Assembly (NCBI RefSeq): GCF_021440195.1
Contig: NZ_JAJTSZ010000001.1
Span: 62,001 to 126,000, forward strand
Length of the DNA: 64,000 nt
Direction: 5' to 3'
From: Dyadobacter sp. CY356
Lineage (GTDB): Bacteria; Bacteroidota; Bacteroidia; Cytophagales; Spirosomataceae
A program made the position numbers and the translations under genes. Below, in pieces: positions 62,215 through 64,000 of the stretch; position 1 is the stretch's first letter, and each line of letters opens with the position of its first letter. The notes under the pieces were generated by a model. The model searched no databases. It saw only the letters and a list, made by a program, of their open reading frames with translations, and was not told where the DNA came from.

Positions 62215-62263
62215 ACCCTAACCACCAATTAAAAATTTAAGGATATTTAAACATAATTAAGTC

Positions 62264-62749
62264 ATGGCTAAAATTTCATACTATACCGAAGAAGGATTAA
62301 ACAAGCTGAAGAATGAGTTGAATGATATGAAAACCAAAGGCCGCACCGCTATCGCTGCACAAATTGCAGAGGCGCGTGACAAAGGGGATTTGAGTGAAAA
62401 TGCAGAATATGATGCGGCGAAAGATGCACAGGGAATGCATGAAATGAAAATTGCCAAACTGGAAGAAATCATGTCAAACGCCCGTGTGATCGATGAATCT
62501 TCGATTGATAATTCACAGGTTGCAGTGCTTTCCAAAGTGAAGATCAAAAACCGTAAAAACGGCATGGAAGTTACTTATACGCTTGTTTCCGAAGAAGAAG
62601 CTGATTTAAAAACCGGGAAAATTTCTGTTGGATCACCAATCGGAAAAGGTCTTTTAGGTAAAAAAGTAGGTGAAACAACCGAAATTAAAGTACCAGCCGG
62701 CATGATGGAATTTGAAGTTCTGGATATCAGCCGTTTCAGCGAATCCTGA
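62264..62749 (+). CDS. greA: Transcription elongation factor GreA
   Basis: The 161-residue protein has an N-terminal coiled coil (EEGLNKLKNELNDMK; AQIAEARDKGDLSENAEYDAA, with the conserved acidic residues of DLSENAEY at the tip) and a C-terminal domain (KVKIKNRKNGMEVTYTLVS; SPIGKGLLGKKVGETTEI). It rescues backtracked RNA polymerase by stimulating transcript cleavage. It is preceded by an attenuator-like terminator and followed by its own terminator. Confidence 0.96.
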   Translation: MAKISYYTEEGLNKLKNELNDMKTKGRTAIAAQIAEARDKGDLSENAEYDAAKDAQGMHEMKIAKLEEIMSNARVIDESSIDNSQVAVLSKVKIKNRKNGMEVTYTLVSEEEADLKTGKISVGSPIGKGLLGKKVGETTEIKVPAGMMEFEVLDISRFSES

Positions 62750-62799
62750 TTTTAGATAAACCGGATTAAGATCTGTTTATTAAATAATATAAAAAGAAG

Positions 62800-62846
62800 A
62801 ATGTTGAATTGCTGAATGTTTATTCATTCACTAATTCAACATTTTT
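62800..62846 (+). terminator. Intrinsic terminator after greA
   Basis: AATGTTGAATT (62800-62810) pairs with AATTCAACATT (62833-62843), with an inner GAATG/CATTC pairing, followed by a T-run. Confidence 0.8.
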
Positions 62847-62880
62847 TGTTTAACATTGGGTGAAGATAAACAAGACCAAT

Positions 62881-63204
62881 ATGAAATTTAGAGGATATCT
62901 GCTGACATTTTCATTCCTCTGGGTGGATGGTATGGCTATTTTTCCTTTCATATTTTCAAAGTCAAAGATGCCTGGAAAAGTGCTTTTGTATCATGAAACT
63001 ATTCATTTAAAACAGCAGCTTGAAATGGGTTTGCTGCCATTTTACATTTGGTATTTCCTGGAATACCTGATCCGTCTCTTTCAATATAAAAATCATTACC
63101 TGGCTTATCTTAATATTTCTTTTGAGCGCGAAGCCTATGCAAATGAACGCGAATTTGAATATCTTGTGGACCGGAAATTCTGGGCATTTTTGAAGTACTT
63201 ATGA
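62881..63204 (+). CDS. Small membrane protein with HExxH zinc-peptidase motif
   Basis: The 107-residue protein has the sequence LLYHETIHLKQQLEMG, in which HETIH is a zinc-binding HExxH motif, between two hydrophobic segments (YLLTFSFLWVDGMAIFPFIF before it and LLPFYIWYFLEYLIRLF after it). A later acidic motif, FEREAYANEREFEYL, could give the third ligand. I know no characterised member. A membrane metallopeptidase is the best guess. I chose the ATG at 62881; a GTG in frame lies at 62860. Confidence 0.62.
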   Translation: MKFRGYLLTFSFLWVDGMAIFPFIFSKSKMPGKVLLYHETIHLKQQLEMGLLPFYIWYFLEYLIRLFQYKNHYLAYLNISFEREAYANEREFEYLVDRKFWAFLKYL

Positions 63205-63258
63205 CAGAAAATGTGACCCGATAAATACAAAGTGACAACAAATTTCAATTAAATTAGT

Positions 63259-64000
63259 ATGACTGAAGAAAGTAAATCATTTTTATACAAATACCTGAAC
63301 AATGCTTCCCCAACAGGTTTCGAAGCCTCGGGACAGCAAATATGGCTGGATTATATCAAGCCTTATATTGAAGAACAAATTATCGATGTATACGGAACGG
63401 CTGTGGGGGTGATCGGCGGCGGGCAGGATTACAAGGTTGTCATCGAAGCCCATTCCGACGAAATTTCCTGGTTTGTGAATTACATCTCAGATGACGGATA
63501 TATTCACGTGCGCAGAAATGGCGGGTCGGATGCGGCTATTGCGCCTTCTATGCGTGTTAACTTACATACGGCTAAGGGTGTGGTAAAAGGCGTTTTTGGC
63601 TGGCCGGCCATTCATGTACGTGATACTGCCAAAGATCAGGTGCCAAAGGTGCATGAGCTTTTTATAGACGTTGGTGCTGCGAAAAAAGATGAAGTGCTCG
63701 AAATGGGAATCCATGTGGGAACGGTTGTAACTTTTGTTGACGGTCTGGATGAACTGAATGATAAATTTTACGTTGGCCGTGCTTTGGACAACCGCATGGG
63801 TGGTTTTATGATAGCAGAGGTTGCAAGAATGCTGCACGAAAACAATATTCAGCTCCCATTTACGCTTTACATCGTCAATGCAGTTCAGGAAGAGATCGGC
63901 TTGCGTGGTGCAGAAATGATTTCACGCAGATTGAAACCGGATCTTGCGATTTGTACGGATGTGACCCACGATACGCAGTCGCCTATGTATAACAAAAAAG
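63259..64000 (+). CDS. M42-family aminopeptidase, 3' part missing
   Basis: The frame starts at ATG 63259 and is open to the window end (247 codons). It has the metal-binding motifs of M42 peptidases: EAHSDEISWFV (His and Asp), GRALDNRMGGFM (bridging Asp) and VNAVQEEIGLRGAEM (catalytic Glu pair), then CTDVTHDT. M42 enzymes (FrvX/glutamyl aminopeptidase type) are cytoplasmic di-zinc or di-cobalt aminopeptidases of about 350 residues, so about a third is missing. Confidence 0.9.
   Translation, partial: MTEESKSFLYKYLNNASPTGFEASGQQIWLDYIKPYIEEQIIDVYGTAVGVIGGGQDYKVVIEAHSDEISWFVNYISDDGYIHVRRNGGSDAAIAPSMRVNLHTAKGVVKGVFGWPAIHVRDTAKDQVPKVHELFIDVGAAKKDEVLEMGIHVGTVVTFVDGLDELNDKFYVGRALDNRMGGFMIAEVARMLHENNIQLPFTLYIVNAVQEEIGLRGAEMISRRLKPDLAICTDVTHDTQSPMYNKK

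Overview
The window is chromosomal DNA from a member of the Bacteroidota, most likely order Cytophagales and Dyadobacter-like (the genus is my inference). The evidence is a SusC/SusD pair with an ECF sigma factor and a FecR-type anti-sigma, several promoters of the Bacteroidota form TTTG-N19/20-TAnnTTTG, weak Shine-Dalgarno sites, a two-component sensor with a periplasmic propeller, and dispersed intergenic palindromic repeats. I see no rRNA, tRNA, CRISPR array, insertion sequence or prophage. Both ends cut genes: an AEC-type permease on the left and an M42 peptidase on the right.

Layout. 1-7.2 kb: a permease, a Tat-exported HisC-like aminotransferase, a long non-coding gap with hairpins, aguB, and an envelope operon (GT9 glycosyltransferase and two tandem LpxL-like acyltransferases). 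7.2-17.7 kb: a sulfate assimilation operon on the minus strand, read as TauE-type transporter, metZ, two antitoxin/PIN-toxin pairs, cysH, cysD, cysN, sulfite reductase, cobA. The CysH cysteine pattern (APS-reductase type) and the lack of an APS kinase fit a direct APS to sulfite route. The second toxin gene overlaps the cysH start codon. 18-26.7 kb: SusD, SusC (with an STN domain), FecR and an ECF sigma factor, divergent from a GH76 alpha-mannanase. With the GH92 mannosidase at 55-57 kb this suggests use of alpha-mannan. 26.7-39.7 kb: an exopolysaccharide locus (GT2, two GT4, UDP-sugar dehydrogenase, wecB, flippase, three methyltransferases, a GNAT/FemAB-like protein), with an AlbA_2 regulator and an ORF6N gene among them. 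40.3-45 kb: two paralogous NarL-type response regulators and a large propeller histidine kinase. 45-64 kb: housekeeping and scattered genes: TrmH-like methylase, histone H1-like protein, lamin-tail protein, pgeF, DinB-like protein, phosphoesterase, gluconokinase, cytochrome c, aldo/keto reductase, GH92, hslU, esterase, folA, fmt, greA, a small HExxH membrane protein and an M42 peptidase.

The strongest unexplained signals are: two near-identical 35-nt palindromes, one upstream of and one inside the ORF6N gene; the two toxin-antitoxin modules embedded in the cys operon; a promoter-leader-terminator arrangement before greA; a 28-bp palindrome before the second response regulator; long-range inverted repeats filling two gaps of the cys operon; and a structured element in the 2.0-2.96 kb gap.
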